Assembly: GCA_031285205.1 (NCBI GenBank)
Contig: JAITWO010000063.1
Location: forward strand, 1-55,959
Length of the DNA: 55,959 nt
Source of the DNA: Methanomassiliicoccaceae archaeon
GTDB lineage: Archaea > Thermoplasmatota > Thermoplasmata > Methanomassiliicoccales > Methanomethylophilaceae
Direction of reading: 5' to 3'
The position numbers were made by a program, and so were the translations under genes. This document shows positions 24,388 through 33,534 of this stretch, in pieces. A model generated the notes under the pieces. It was not told the origin of the DNA, made no database searches, and saw nothing but the letters and a program-made list of their open reading frames with translations. How positions within the stretch are numbered: position 1 is the stretch's first letter; every line of letters starts with the position of its first letter.

Positions 24388-24479
24388 CTGATGGTCTAAT
24401 GGCCTGTTCCATATTTATTTAATACGTGACGCCTCGGAACACATTCTTTTCGCGATGTCCGCATGATAAAAAAAGTGAC

Positions 24480-24490
24480 ACATTTATAAC
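24480..24490 (+). promoter_or_regulatory. TATA box for the 24.5-kb membrane glycosyltransferase
   Basis: CATTTATAACA lies 22-32 bases before the ATG at 24512, so transcription would begin at or next to the start codon. No Shine-Dalgarno is visible. Confidence 0.5.
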
Positions 24491-24511
24491 ACAGATAGAG
24501 GATATACGTCC

Positions 24512-25789
24512 ATGAGGCTGTTCACTGGAGACATAAAGAGGGACCAGTTGATAATATGCCTCATTTTTGCCGTTTCATGTGCGATATATCTTATCGTGGT
24601 GACCGTCTTCAATATAGAAACGGAAGTTGCCAAGTACCGTTTTGAAGATGCTCAAAAAGTATTCAACGGTGAACCGCTTTCCACAGAGTATCCACCACTG
24701 ATGCTCCTTTTCAGCCTTGTTCCGAGGGTGTTCGCATCATCCGAATTCTGGTATAACGTCGGTTTCGTCGTAGAGATGTTCATCTTCTTCGTCATCGGCC
24801 TCATTATCACATGCAAGCTCGCGCAGAGACTGGGCAAGGACCCGAAGATGTACATGCTTTCGTACACAGTGATGATCGCCCTTCTCTTTGAGTTTGCCGT
24901 TGACCGTCTGGACCTTATCCCGGTAGTATTCACGATGGCGGCGATATATTGTTTCGTTACGAAGAGGTACATGTGGGCCTTCGTTCTATTATCTATTGGG
25001 ACGATGATCAAGCTGTATCCTGCTGTGCTGTTCTTCGTCTTCCTGATACCGCTGATAATGAAGAAGGACTGGAAAGAAGTGATGAAAGGGACGGGAGCGT
25101 TCGCCGTAGCGGCACTTGCAGTAATGGTACCTGTGATCATCTTCCAGCCGGACATGTTGTCCGGGTTCATCTCGTTCCACATGGACCGTCCACTGCAGCT
25201 GGAGACGGTCGCGTCAGGTTTCATCTTATTATTTTCAATGTCCGGGCTTACCGAGACCACCGCTGCCTTCGATCCAAAATTCCTTTCCGATGGCCTTCTC
25301 GGGGCGTGGCCAGAAGCCGTCGCGCCGGTGCTGTTGCCGCTCACGATCATATTGCTGGTGGTCGCATACATCTTTTACGTGTTCATATTAAGCAAAAGCA
25401 AAGAGGATGTCAAAAAGGATGACGAGATCGGCGGTAACGGAGATTCCGTACTCTTCGCCAACGTGGCACTGCTGTCCGTGATGCTGTTCCTGACATTCGG
25501 GAAGGTCTTCTCCTCGCAGTATCTCATGTGGCTCATACCAGTGATCCTTCTTGTGTTCATGCTGTCATCCGATGCAGAGTGGAAACGTAAGGTGACGATA
25601 ATGTTCGTTGCGATAGTCGTCCTGGCACAGTTGCAGTTCGCCTATACCAGCGGTTACCGGGGTGGGGCCATGAACATCACGGACCTGGGAGAGAGCATGA
25701 TCATCGCAAAAGCGATCCTTATGATCATCCTGCTTTATCTTGTGATAAGGCCGATATATGACCGTTACCGTTCGCAATACCCGCTTTAA
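24512..25789 (+). CDS. Polytopic GT-C glycosyltransferase-like protein (GT87/DUF2029 type)
   Basis: About ten membrane segments in 425 residues. Features shared with GT87/DUF2029 enzymes, which use polyprenyl-phosphate sugars outside the membrane, are the early STEYPPLMLLFSLVP loop, the DRLDLIPVVFTMAAIYCF segment, and MIKLYPAVLFFVFLIPLI with the K-x-Y-P motif. A cytosolic loop rich in Lys/Asp (SKSKEDVKKDDE) follows the eighth segment. The specific sugar is unknown. Its end overlaps the frame, but not the preferred start, of the next GT87-like gene. Confidence 0.78.
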   Translation: MRLFTGDIKRDQLIICLIFAVSCAIYLIVVTVFNIETEVAKYRFEDAQKVFNGEPLSTEYPPLMLLFSLVPRVFASSEFWYNVGFVVEMFIFFVIGLIITCKLAQRLGKDPKMYMLSYTVMIALLFEFAVDRLDLIPVVFTMAAIYCFVTKRYMWAFVLLSIGTMIKLYPAVLFFVFLIPLIMKKDWKEVMKGTGAFAVAALAVMVPVIIFQPDMLSGFISFHMDRPLQLETVASGFILLFSMSGLTETTAAFDPKFLSDGLLGAWPEAVAPVLLPLTIILLVVAYIFYVFILSKSKEDVKKDDEIGGNGDSVLFANVALLSVMLFLTFGKVFSSQYLMWLIPVILLVFMLSSDAEWKRKVTIMFVAIVVLAQLQFAYTSGYRGGAMNITDLGESMIIAKAILMIILLYLVIRPIYDRYRSQYPL

Positions 25790-25853
25790 AAACAAGCCAA
25801 TAAGCCTCGAGAGACAGGGTAGATTTTTATCGGTCATGGGCGTTGTCCAACAC

Positions 25854-27215
25854 ATGGTTGCAATCGTGGACAGGGCGGTATCCGCATACCGAAAAGAGTA
25901 TGAGGAAAATCCCGTTCTTACACTATTCCTTACGATCATCATCTCATTTTTCATAATGTTTGTTGTCAGCGTGGTCCTGACCGGGGGCGACACTGCCGTC
26001 AAAATCCTGTTCTCAGGACTGCATCAGACCGGTCTGAGCGATGACAGACTGATGGATTTCTTCAACAGTATCATGCACAGCTCCGATCACCCGTACACGC
26101 AACATCAAGTGATATATCCTCCTCTGGCGACGACATTCTATACGGTCATCGGTCACTTCATCATACCGTATGCCGATGCGTTGCCAGGCCCTATGTACGC
26201 ACTCGGTCTGAGAGATTCGCAGATGGGGATGATGGTTTTTTCTGTGATCACGTTGCTGACGTTCTATGCCCTGTATCTCATTTTTTCTAAGGCCTTGAAG
26301 CACAGGGGGGCGCGGAAGAATCTCGTTTTCCCGTTCGTCATCCTTCTCGGATACCCGTTCATATATGCACTGGAGAGGGGCAATAACATAATCCTCGCGC
26401 TCATCTTCTGTTTCCTGTTCCTCCTTGGGTATGGGTCCGAGAATAAGTTCATCAGGTACGCATCATACGTCGCACTTGGCATAGCAGCGGGATTCAAGAT
26501 ATACCCTGCAATACTCATGCTGCTGATAGCGAGGGACAGGAAGAGGACCGGAAGGAGATATGCGTACAAAGAGACCGGTATATGCATATCCGTGGTAATG
26601 CTGCTGATGTTCGTACCGTTCATTTTCACCGACGGCACCCCGCTGATTTTTATTGAGAATGTACTCTATTACACTGGTTCAAATCTCGGTTTCACGAACA
26701 TCAACCAGATAATAATGGGAACATTCCAGGAGTACCTCGGCTGGCCCGGGGACATTGTGTCAGCGATCAGTTACACGGTGATCGGGGCGTTCACACTGCT
26801 GTCGGTGATCGTGATACTGTTCGACACGGAGATGAAGTTCTGGAAGGTCATCGCGCTGCTTTCGTGCAACCTGATACTCGGTCTCGGCGCAGGTGCTCAG
26901 TATCAGATCATCTACATGGCGATGCCCATACTGTTCTTCCTCGCCGCCGAGAAGGAGATGACCCGGGAGAACCTATTCTATACTCTATGTTTCGCAATGA
27001 CGGTGGTATTGATTCCCGGCATCTATGTCGCCAGAATTCATCCTCCGATAGCATATGGGGCCATCGTAGAGACCGTATTCGTCATTGCCGTCACAATCAT
27101 GTTGCTCCGTGAAGGTCTGCTCAGAATATGCCGCAACCGTTACGGGGGACAGAGAGGCGTGGAATGCGTATCAGACGGCCTCACCAGTTCCGATGGTGCC
27201 TCTGAGGGGAATTAA
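25854..27215 (+). CDS. GT87/DUF2029-like membrane glycosyltransferase, copy A
   Basis: Polytopic protein of ~453 residues with about eleven membrane segments. The core ILLGYPFIYALERGNNIILALIF and AAGFKIYPAILMLLIARDRKR carries the K-x-Y-P motif. It is a close paralogue of the gene at 37.6-38.9 kb, with DNA almost identical over long stretches (see repeats) but different N-terminal lumenal loops and C-termini. ATG at 25854 aligns with the paralogue start (MVAIVDRAV against MKALDRVV) and lies ~25 bases after a TTTTTAT element; starts at 25836 and 25758 are possible. The 3' end overlaps the flippase gene by 45 bases. Confidence 0.78.
   Translation: MVAIVDRAVSAYRKEYEENPVLTLFLTIIISFFIMFVVSVVLTGGDTAVKILFSGLHQTGLSDDRLMDFFNSIMHSSDHPYTQHQVIYPPLATTFYTVIGHFIIPYADALPGPMYALGLRDSQMGMMVFSVITLLTFYALYLIFSKALKHRGARKNLVFPFVILLGYPFIYALERGNNIILALIFCFLFLLGYGSENKFIRYASYVALGIAAGFKIYPAILMLLIARDRKRTGRRYAYKETGICISVVMLLMFVPFIFTDGTPLIFIENVLYYTGSNLGFTNINQIIMGTFQEYLGWPGDIVSAISYTVIGAFTLLSVIVILFDTEMKFWKVIALLSCNLILGLGAGAQYQIIYMAMPILFFLAAEKEMTRENLFYTLCFAMTVVLIPGIYVARIHPPIAYGAIVETVFVIAVTIMLLREGLLRICRNRYGGQRGVECVSDGLTSSDGASEGN
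26333..27001 (+). repeat. 669-base inverted repeat, arm A
   Basis: This tract matches 37760-38428 on the opposite strand with equal length and no gap. Several 60-base blocks read by eye differ at zero to two positions (for example 26362-26421 is identical), while a middle block (about 26630-26790) has many more changes. The mosaic pattern suggests gene conversion. Confidence 0.88.
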
Positions 27216-28415
27216 CAGGACGCAGAGCGAGATGATGGTCCCAAATACTGCATATGCAACCAACAGCCCGTACGTTGCCCCGTGCATGCCGTATTCCGGG
27301 ATCGCGATAAGGAATACGATGAGAGCTATCGCAAGGGACGCCGCGGATGCAGAGGCAGCGGCTTTCCACTGTTCTTTCGTGATCAGCACGGTTATTCCCC
27401 ACATCCCTATGCTATAGAGACTTATCCCGAAGATCAGGATGTCGAAATATCTCACATACGGTACTATCTCATCTCCGTATGCGAGCTCGAACAGGGTCCC
27501 GGCGGCCAGCCGGCTCAGGACGTATCCAATGATCCCCAGCATAAGGACCACGCCGACCATCTTCAAATATTGTTTTCTGAGCAACGGCATATCTCTCTTT
27601 CTGGATATGTTTGAGAAATATACTATCAGCGGCGCGAATATGCCCATGACCAGCGTCGGTATTATTATCGTCGGTGCCGCAAGTGTCCCGAAGATCCCTG
27701 TTATCACATCACCGTCCGTCGCCTGCAGTATTATCCGCGGGATCGCCGTAATGATGATAGGCGCTACGATTGAGAGCAGAAGAGGTATGCCGATCCTGAT
27801 TAGCGACGATACCTTTGCCTTCTCCGCCCTCTGCCACGGGTATCTCCTTCCTGTGGTCCTCATGTAACCATGCGCTACAGTCAGCAGGAATGTCCCTCCT
27901 CCTAAGAGCGCCATTACCGCCACCGATAATACCAGGTCCCCGGTGATGCAGTACGAAGCGGTGAAAGAAGCGAAACTGACAGCCCCTTCGAGCATCATGC
28001 ATTTCCCGACATGGTCCAGTCTCTCCCGTATCTGCAGTGTCGCGGTGTGGAGGTACGCATAATGCAGCATGTTGCGGTACACCATGTACATTATTATGAC
28101 AAGGTTCTGTTCAGCGGAATAATTAAAAAAGAGCACCACGACGGCGATTAGGATAAAACTCAGAGATATCGTCATGACCCTTGTCGCCCTGTAGTCGTTC
28201 TCTGTGAAATTTCTATACTGATCAGATATCTGATGTTGATTGAGATTGAATGTAGCGAATATATTCAGGACGGAGCATATTGACAACGCGACGGCGAATA
28301 CTCCTGCATCGGAGAAGTCAGTGATCCTCGGGATGATCATCATGATCATCCATTGGCAGAAGAGAGAGACAACGGTTCCCACTGTGTTGTAAGAAATCTG
28401 CTTCAAAGTCCCCAT
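27171..28415 (-). CDS. Polysaccharide flippase (Wzx/MATE-type)
   Basis: Membrane protein of 414 residues with about twelve segments, resembling Wzx O-antigen/capsule flippases. The N-terminus YNTVGTVVSLFCQWMIMMIIPRITDFSDAGVFAVALSI is a typical first pair of helices. Other segments include IPLLLSIVAPIIITAIPRIILQ and ISLYSIGMWGITVLITKEQWK. It would move lipid-linked repeat units across the membrane. It is the only Wzx-like gene in the window and lies inside the segment bounded by the inverted repeats. No Wzy polymerase was identified with certainty, though one of the GT-C-like proteins could fill that role. Confidence 0.85.
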   Translation of the reverse strand: MGTLKQISYNTVGTVVSLFCQWMIMMIIPRITDFSDAGVFAVALSICSVLNIFATFNLNQHQISDQYRNFTENDYRATRVMTISLSFILIAVVVLFFNYSAEQNLVIIMYMVYRNMLHYAYLHTATLQIRERLDHVGKCMMLEGAVSFASFTASYCITGDLVLSVAVMALLGGGTFLLTVAHGYMRTTGRRYPWQRAEKAKVSSLIRIGIPLLLSIVAPIIITAIPRIILQATDGDVITGIFGTLAAPTIIIPTLVMGIFAPLIVYFSNISRKRDMPLLRKQYLKMVGVVLMLGIIGYVLSRLAAGTLFELAYGDEIVPYVRYFDILIFGISLYSIGMWGITVLITKEQWKAAASASAASLAIALIVFLIAIPEYGMHGATYGLLVAYAVFGTIISLCVLLIPLRGTIGTGEAV

Positions 28416-28527
28416 GGCAATCTCAACCGGTATCGCGGATATATGCGCTTACCGATATAAGCAATAAGACGATAAAACATTAACCGCAAACATTCATGTA
28501 TTATGTGAACCCGATTCTTTGCTTGCA

Positions 28528-28539
28528 TTTTAATATGTT
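28528..28539 (+). promoter_or_regulatory. TATA box for the SDR-DHQS-aldolase-HAD operon
   Basis: TTTTAATATGTT lies about 30-40 bases before ATG 28568, and a good Shine-Dalgarno (GAGAGGAGAAGG) precedes that ATG, so this operon has a short leader. This contrasts with the apparently leaderless membrane genes nearby. Confidence 0.45.
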
Positions 28540-28567
28540 ACCCGCATTATGAACCGAGAGGAGAAGG

Positions 28568-29248
28568 ATGAAAAAAACACTTTTTTTAACGGGGGCCAGC
28601 GGGGATATCGGCGGGGCCATCAAGATCTTCTTTGAGCAGAAAGGGTACACGGTCATAGCACCGGCACGAAAGGAACTGGACCTTGCACGGCCAGAGTCCA
28701 TAGCGGAATACTTCGAAGGAAGGTCTTTCGATATCGATACAATAATACATTGCGCCGGCATAAACGACCCACAGTTACTTGAAGACCTGACTCTTGAGAA
28801 TGTTCAGAGGACTGCACAGGTGAATTACATGAGCTTCTTCGAAATTGTAAAGTACCTTGCACCGAGTATGAAAAAGAAGCAACGAGGACACATTTTAGGG
28901 ATATCTTCCGTTTACGGTACGATCGGCAGGCGCGGGAGGCTTGCGTATGCCGCCTCCAAGCACGCACTTAACGGAGTAGTGAAAACCCTTGCATGCGAAC
29001 TCGGTGAGCACAACATCATGGTCAACGCCCTATCGCCCGGGTTTGTCGAGACCCAACTGACACGCAAGAACAACTCGGCGGAGATGATCGAACTGCTCAG
29101 AAGAAAGATCCCGCTGAAGCGCCTTGCGTCGCCTGAGGACATAGCACGGGTCGCTTTCGCACTTTGTTCCGATCTGAATACCTATATCTCGGGTCAGGAC
29201 ATTGTTGCGGACGGAGGGTTCCTTGCCGAAGGAGGGCAGAACTCATGA
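28568..29248 (+). CDS. Short-chain dehydrogenase/reductase of the carbohydrate cassette
   Basis: Classical SDR of 226 residues. FLTGASGDIGGAI is the dinucleotide loop, IIHCAGIND the NAG-like motif, GISSVYG the catalytic Ser, and YAASKHALNG the Y-x3-K pair; SPGFVETQLT and ISGQDIVADGG follow as usual. It probably oxidises or reduces a sugar or cyclitol intermediate made with the three co-directional genes. The stop overlaps the next ATG (ATGA). The first codons contain A7 and T7 runs. Confidence 0.88.
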   Translation: MKKTLFLTGASGDIGGAIKIFFEQKGYTVIAPARKELDLARPESIAEYFEGRSFDIDTIIHCAGINDPQLLEDLTLENVQRTAQVNYMSFFEIVKYLAPSMKKKQRGHILGISSVYGTIGRRGRLAYAASKHALNGVVKTLACELGEHNIMVNALSPGFVETQLTRKNNSAEMIELLRRKIPLKRLASPEDIARVAFALCSDLNTYISGQDIVADGGFLAEGGQNS

Positions 29249-30375
29249 GTCCTGATTTTTTGATAGAAGGCAGGACCTTCTGGATCCCGAAAGGGTTCTC
29301 ATCACTGGACGGGTTCACCGTCAGGTCAGTGCCCAGAAGTTATGACGTAACGATCAAGAACGACCCCGACCCGGCACCAGACATCCAAACCCTTCTGGAC
29401 GAGAACAGCGGCAATCTGTTGCTCATTGATGAGAGGGTCTATGACCTTCATTTCAAATGCCTGAATGTTGAAGAAAGAAGGATCCTCAAAGCACCCGCAA
29501 CAGAGGAGTTCAAGACCCTGAACGGATTCGAGGAAGTAATAGCATTCTTAGAGAAGAACCAATTCACAAAGGGCGAAAAGCTTATTGTGGTGGGCGGAGG
29601 GATCATTCAGGATGTCGGTGCGTTTGTAGGCGCGTGCTATAAACGCGGCATCAATTGGGTCTTCTTCCCGACCACCCTTCTGGCGATGTGTGACAGTTGC
29701 ATAGGCGGGAAGGCTGGCATAAACCACAACAGGGGAAAGAACCAGCTTGCGCTGTTCTCTGCACCCCGGGAGGTCATAGTGAACATCGGGTTCCTGAGAA
29801 CGCTCTCCGATCATGATATCAAATCGGGTATGGGAGAGATACTTAAATTGCTCGTGACCGGAGGGGAAGAAACGCTGGGGATCTACAGGAAAGAGGTTGC
29901 GCACGGCAAGGTCAGGAACTTTGAAAGCTATAAGCCGCTGATCCTGAGTGCGTTGAGTGTGAAACGCGCAGTGATAGAGGAAGACGAATTCGAGCTGTTC
30001 TACCGAAAGAGCCTGAATTACGGGCATACGATAGGGCATGCGATCGAGGTGCTTTCGGAGTACAGGATACCGCACGGACAGGCTGTGATCATGGGGATGG
30101 TCATAGTCAACAAATTAGCAATGAACCGCGGTATTCTGAACAATGCCGACTATAAAGAGACTCAGAGGCTTTCAAAAGAGCTTTTGGGAGATTCTATCTT
30201 GAAGGGGATATCTTTGGAGGGACTCTCTGGATTACTCAAAAAAGATAAAAAAACAGAAGGGAATACCATAAACTTCGTGTTCATATCAAAACTCGGAGAC
30301 ACTATGTTTATAAAAACCGAATTGAATCAAGAATTGATCCGGGAGATCGATGAAACCATCCAGCAGGAGTTCTGA
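29245..30375 (+). CDS. 3-dehydroquinate synthase-like enzyme in a glycan cassette
   Basis: Member of the dehydroquinate synthase superfamily (NAD- and metal-dependent). The VVGGGIIQDVGAFVGACYKRG segment binds NAD, FPTTLLAMCDSCIGGKAGIN is the family signature, and NYGHTIGHAIEVL carries metal-ligand His. Length 376 is similar to AroB and to sugar-phosphate cyclases. Most methanogens make dehydroquinate by another route, and homologues placed among capsule genes with an aldolase and HAD serve secondary carbohydrate pathways. I infer a cyclitol or modified-sugar product, not shikimate. ATG at 29245 couples to the SDR stop. Confidence 0.85.
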   Translation: MSPDFLIEGRTFWIPKGFSSLDGFTVRSVPRSYDVTIKNDPDPAPDIQTLLDENSGNLLLIDERVYDLHFKCLNVEERRILKAPATEEFKTLNGFEEVIAFLEKNQFTKGEKLIVVGGGIIQDVGAFVGACYKRGINWVFFPTTLLAMCDSCIGGKAGINHNRGKNQLALFSAPREVIVNIGFLRTLSDHDIKSGMGEILKLLVTGGEETLGIYRKEVAHGKVRNFESYKPLILSALSVKRAVIEEDEFELFYRKSLNYGHTIGHAIEVLSEYRIPHGQAVIMGMVIVNKLAMNRGILNNADYKETQRLSKELLGDSILKGISLEGLSGLLKKDKKTEGNTINFVFISKLGDTMFIKTELNQELIREIDETIQQEF

Positions 30376-30398
30376 AAGCCGATGACAGGAGAGACGAA

Positions 30399-32012
30399 AT
30401 GACCCGAACGATTTCTTTACTGGACTGTACGCTCAGGGACGGCGGCTATGTCAACGACTGGCATTTCGGTAGCGGTACGATGACATGCATATTCGACCGA
30501 CTGAATGAAAGCGGCGTAGAGATCATCGAGATAGGGTTCTTGGACGAACGGCAGCCGTTCAGCAAAGACAGGACCATACAGCCGGATGCCAGAAGCATGT
30601 CGGAAGTATTCTCCAAGACATTGGATAAAAAGGCCAAGACCGTGGCGATGATAGACTACGGCACATGTGGTATAGAGAATGTACAGCCGAGAACGGAGAC
30701 CGGGATAGACGGGATAAGAGTAATATTCAAAAAAGAGAACATGCACAAGGCCATTGCCTTCGGTAAAGAGGTGATGGACAAAGGATACGAACTTTTCCTG
30801 CAGATGGTGTCCATAACATCATATGAGGAAGGGGACGTTCTCGAATTCTGTGAAGCAGTGAACAAGATACGCCCTTCGGCCATATCCCTTGTTGACACGT
30901 ACGGGCTTATGCATAAGGAGCAGATGTTCCATTACTTCGAGCTGCTGGACAGGTATCTTGACCCGTCTGTCTCGATAGGTTATCACTCTCACAACAACTT
31001 CCAGCTGGCTTACGCTAACACGATCGAGATGCTCAAACTGAACACAGAACGTAACCTGGTGGTCGACGGCACCCTTTATGGCATGGGGAAGAGCGCGGGG
31101 AACGCGCCAGTTGAACTCCTGGCGATGCATCTGAACGAGAATTACGGGAAGAATTACAACATAAGCCAAATGTTAGAAGCGATCGATGTGGACATACTGC
31201 CGATATACAGAGACCATTACTGGGGGTACGGCTTCCTTTTCTACATATCCGCGAAGAACGACTGCCACCCGACGTATGTGGAGTATCTGATGAATAAAAA
31301 GACATTGTCAATAAAAGCGGTCAATGAGATACTTGGAGGCATACCCTCGGAGCTGAAGCTCAAGTTCAGCAAACAGCACATCGAGGAGTTGTATATGGAA
31401 TATCTGCTGGACAATGCTGATGACTCGGTGCATCTCGAATCGTTATCAAAAGAGCTTCAGGGAAAGGAGCTTTTGCTCATAGGCCCGGGTGCGTCCGTCA
31501 TTAAAGAACAGGGTATGATCCGTAGACATCTTGAGGAGAAAAGGCCGACGGTGATAGCTGTCAACTTCATGCCTGATGGTATCGCGGCGGACTATTTCTT
31601 CATCAGCAACCGCCTGAGATACAGCCGCATGGTGCCGCATATGGATCGTGCCGCCAAGGTCATAGCGACATCCAATATAGTGCCCGTCTCAAAGAAATTC
31701 GATTATACAGTCGATTATGGAAAGCTCATATCGGAAAAGGACGAGATATGGGACAATGCTTTAGTAATCTTACTGAATCTTTTGAATAAGGTGGGGGTCC
31801 GCTCTGTGTCTCTGGCCGGGTTTGACGGTTTCACAGAGAAGGCAGAGCAGAATTATGTTGACAAAAGCTTCGACCTCTCAAAGAATTTCAGCTATCTTTC
31901 TGCGGTGAACTCTCTCCTCGGAAAGAAATTGAAAGAATACCAGAGGGACCTGAGCATCATATTCCTCACGAGGTCCGTGTATGAGGACCGCTCATGCGAT
32001 ACGAAGCAGTGA
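30399..32012 (+). CDS. HMGL/DRE-TIM aldolase fused to an extra C-terminal domain
   Basis: Residues ~1-290 are a DRE-TIM metallolyase barrel related to 4-hydroxy-2-oxovalerate aldolase: LLDCTLRDGGYVNDW (metal Asp and Arg), GYHSHNNFQLAYANT with metal His, and VDGTLYGMGKSAGNAPVE. Residues ~340-537 form a second alpha/beta domain (LLIGPGASVIKEQ, VIAVNFMPDGIAADYFFISN) that recalls the DUF115/Maf-like fold of surface-glycan enzymes; this assignment is tentative. It may make or cut a C-C bond to pyruvate or a related keto acid. A clear CAGGAGAG site precedes the ATG. Its end overlaps the HAD gene by 19 bases. Confidence 0.82.
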   Translation: MTRTISLLDCTLRDGGYVNDWHFGSGTMTCIFDRLNESGVEIIEIGFLDERQPFSKDRTIQPDARSMSEVFSKTLDKKAKTVAMIDYGTCGIENVQPRTETGIDGIRVIFKKENMHKAIAFGKEVMDKGYELFLQMVSITSYEEGDVLEFCEAVNKIRPSAISLVDTYGLMHKEQMFHYFELLDRYLDPSVSIGYHSHNNFQLAYANTIEMLKLNTERNLVVDGTLYGMGKSAGNAPVELLAMHLNENYGKNYNISQMLEAIDVDILPIYRDHYWGYGFLFYISAKNDCHPTYVEYLMNKKTLSIKAVNEILGGIPSELKLKFSKQHIEELYMEYLLDNADDSVHLESLSKELQGKELLLIGPGASVIKEQGMIRRHLEEKRPTVIAVNFMPDGIAADYFFISNRLRYSRMVPHMDRAAKVIATSNIVPVSKKFDYTVDYGKLISEKDEIWDNALVILLNLLNKVGVRSVSLAGFDGFTEKAEQNYVDKSFDLSKNFSYLSAVNSLLGKKLKEYQRDLSIIFLTRSVYEDRSCDTKQ

Positions 32013-32635
32013 TATTCGATCTTGACGGAACGCTTATCGATTCAAGCAAAGGAATAGTCCGTGCTGCTGAAGAGACGATACATGAGTTCGGGTACCCCGC
32101 TATACCGTGTGAGGAGCTAACATCGTACATCGGCCAGCCCGTCGGCAGACGGGTCGTAGAAAGGAACGGATCCGATGAGAGCGAAGTGGCCAGATTCAAT
32201 TCCGTGTTCTACAGAAAATATGAGAGCGAATACCTCATGGATGCGGAGACATATCCCGGGATCACAGAGATGCTTCATGACCTCAGAGGATCTGTATTCA
32301 TCGGGGTAGCGACCTATAAGAGGGCCGAATGTGCCGTCACATTGTTGAACGGTCTGGGCCTCTCTCGGTTCTTCGATGACATATGCGGTCTCGATGCAGA
32401 GAGGAAGCTGATAAAGAAGGATATTATCGAGAACTGCATAGCGGCATCCGGAGCAGATGCCGGAGGCAGGGTCGTTGTGGTCGGTGACACAAAGATTGAC
32501 GAGTCCGCGGCGAAGGAATGCGGTGCGGACTTCATAGGGGTGATGTTCGGGTTCGGCTTCAAGAAAAAGGAAGAAATAACATATGGGCGTGCTGCCGAGA
32601 GCGTTCAGTCCCTGTGGAACATGCTGTCGGAATGA
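31994..32635 (+). CDS. HAD hydrolase, phosphoglycolate-phosphatase-like
   Basis: HAD superfamily phosphatase with a helical cap. IFDLDGTLIDSS holds the nucleophile and acid Asp, GVATYKRAE is motif II, a Lys lies in KLIKKDI, and VVVGDTKIDESAAKECG is motif IV. Length 213 is standard. As the last gene of the SDR-DHQS-aldolase operon it probably removes the phosphate from the cassette's product or intermediate. Its 3' end overlaps the convergent reductase gene by 31 bases. Confidence 0.87.
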   Translation: MRYEAVIFDLDGTLIDSSKGIVRAAEETIHEFGYPAIPCEELTSYIGQPVGRRVVERNGSDESEVARFNSVFYRKYESEYLMDAETYPGITEMLHDLRGSVFIGVATYKRAECAVTLLNGLGLSRFFDDICGLDAERKLIKKDIIENCIAASGADAGGRVVVVGDTKIDESAAKECGADFIGVMFGFGFKKKEEITYGRAAESVQSLWNMLSE

Positions 32636-33534
32636 CTTCTGACAAAAGAGACCGTGCGGACGATCCCTTCTTTGAAACTGTACTTCGGCACGAATCCCGT
32701 ATCTGCGGTGAGCTCCGTGATGTCCGCGCACAGGAACATCTGCTGATGCGGATAATAGTCCTTGATGCCGAACCTCAATTCAATGTCCGGATCAATAGAA
32801 TCCCTTACATCCGTGACGTATTCCCTAAGGGATCTGCATTCCCCGCTCCCGATCGGATATGTGCTCCCGTCCTTTCCTCGCATGCCTATCGCCAGCAGGG
32901 CGCGGGCAACATCTCCAGTATAGATATAGTCCCATATCTGTTCGCATTTTGTAAGTTCGGGACAGGCCCCGTTCAACAGAGCGCGTATAAGGTACATTAT
33001 CAATGTGTAATCTCTGTCATATTCGCCGTATGAGCTGAATATCCTCGTCCAGCAGAACCTCATGCCCAGCTCTCTGCATAATTTGGCCGATCTTCTGCCT
33101 GCGGAATATTTTGCGATGCCGTACCCACTCGTGGGGTTCGTAGGCGTGTTCCCATCGGCCTTGCCGCTGAGCAGACCGTATTCCGCTTGGGAGCCGACGC
33201 CTATGAATGCAGATGCATTCCAGCTTTTAGCGAGCTTTACGGCATCAATGACGTGATCGGCGTTCCTCATCTGCACGCTCATGTCGTCCCTTCCGCTCAC
33301 AGACGTCTTGTCCCACGCCAGATGGAAGAACAGATCGCATCTGTCGGTGCCCGTCATGCTCCCGTAATCCGAGATGTCACACTCCCTGACAGTTATCTTA
33401 TCCGATCCGGGGATGTGCCCGATCCCGGCAGACCCAGGTCTGGCGATGGCGATGATCTCGTGTCCCTCTTCCAGCGCATGCACAATCAGTGAGATGCCGG
33501 TCATGCTTGTGGCACCGGTCACTGCCAACCTCAA
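32605..33534 (-). CDS. NAD(P)-dependent epimerase/reductase, YerF-like
   Basis: Extended SDR of 309 residues. VTGATSMTGISL is the dinucleotide loop, YGIAKYSAGR the Y-x3-K active site and TRIFSSYG the usual following segment. It is the last gene of rfbF-rfbH-ThDP enzyme-reductase; its TTG start overlaps the ThDP stop by 4 bases (TTGA). In Yersinia yersiniose synthesis the enzyme in this position (YerF) reduces the two-carbon branch added by YerE. CDP-abequose or CDP-paratose synthase-like reductases are related alternatives. Confidence 0.82.
   Translation of the reverse strand: MRLAVTGATSMTGISLIVHALEEGHEIIAIARPGSAGIGHIPGSDKITVRECDISDYGSMTGTDRCDLFFHLAWDKTSVSGRDDMSVQMRNADHVIDAVKLAKSWNASAFIGVGSQAEYGLLSGKADGNTPTNPTSGYGIAKYSAGRRSAKLCRELGMRFCWTRIFSSYGEYDRDYTLIMYLIRALLNGACPELTKCEQIWDYIYTGDVARALLAIGMRGKDGSTYPIGSGECRSLREYVTDVRDSIDPDIELRFGIKDYYPHQQMFLCADITELTADTGFVPKYSFKEGIVRTVSFVRSHSDSMFHRD

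Noticed and set aside
28568-28600. A7 and T7 runs at the SDR start, considered as a phase-variable switch
   Set aside because: Seven-base A/T runs are short and common; Lys and Phe/Leu codons explain them.
29245-30375. Annotation as shikimate-pathway aroB
   Set aside because: No other aro genes nearby; its operon partners are a glycan SDR, aldolase and HAD.
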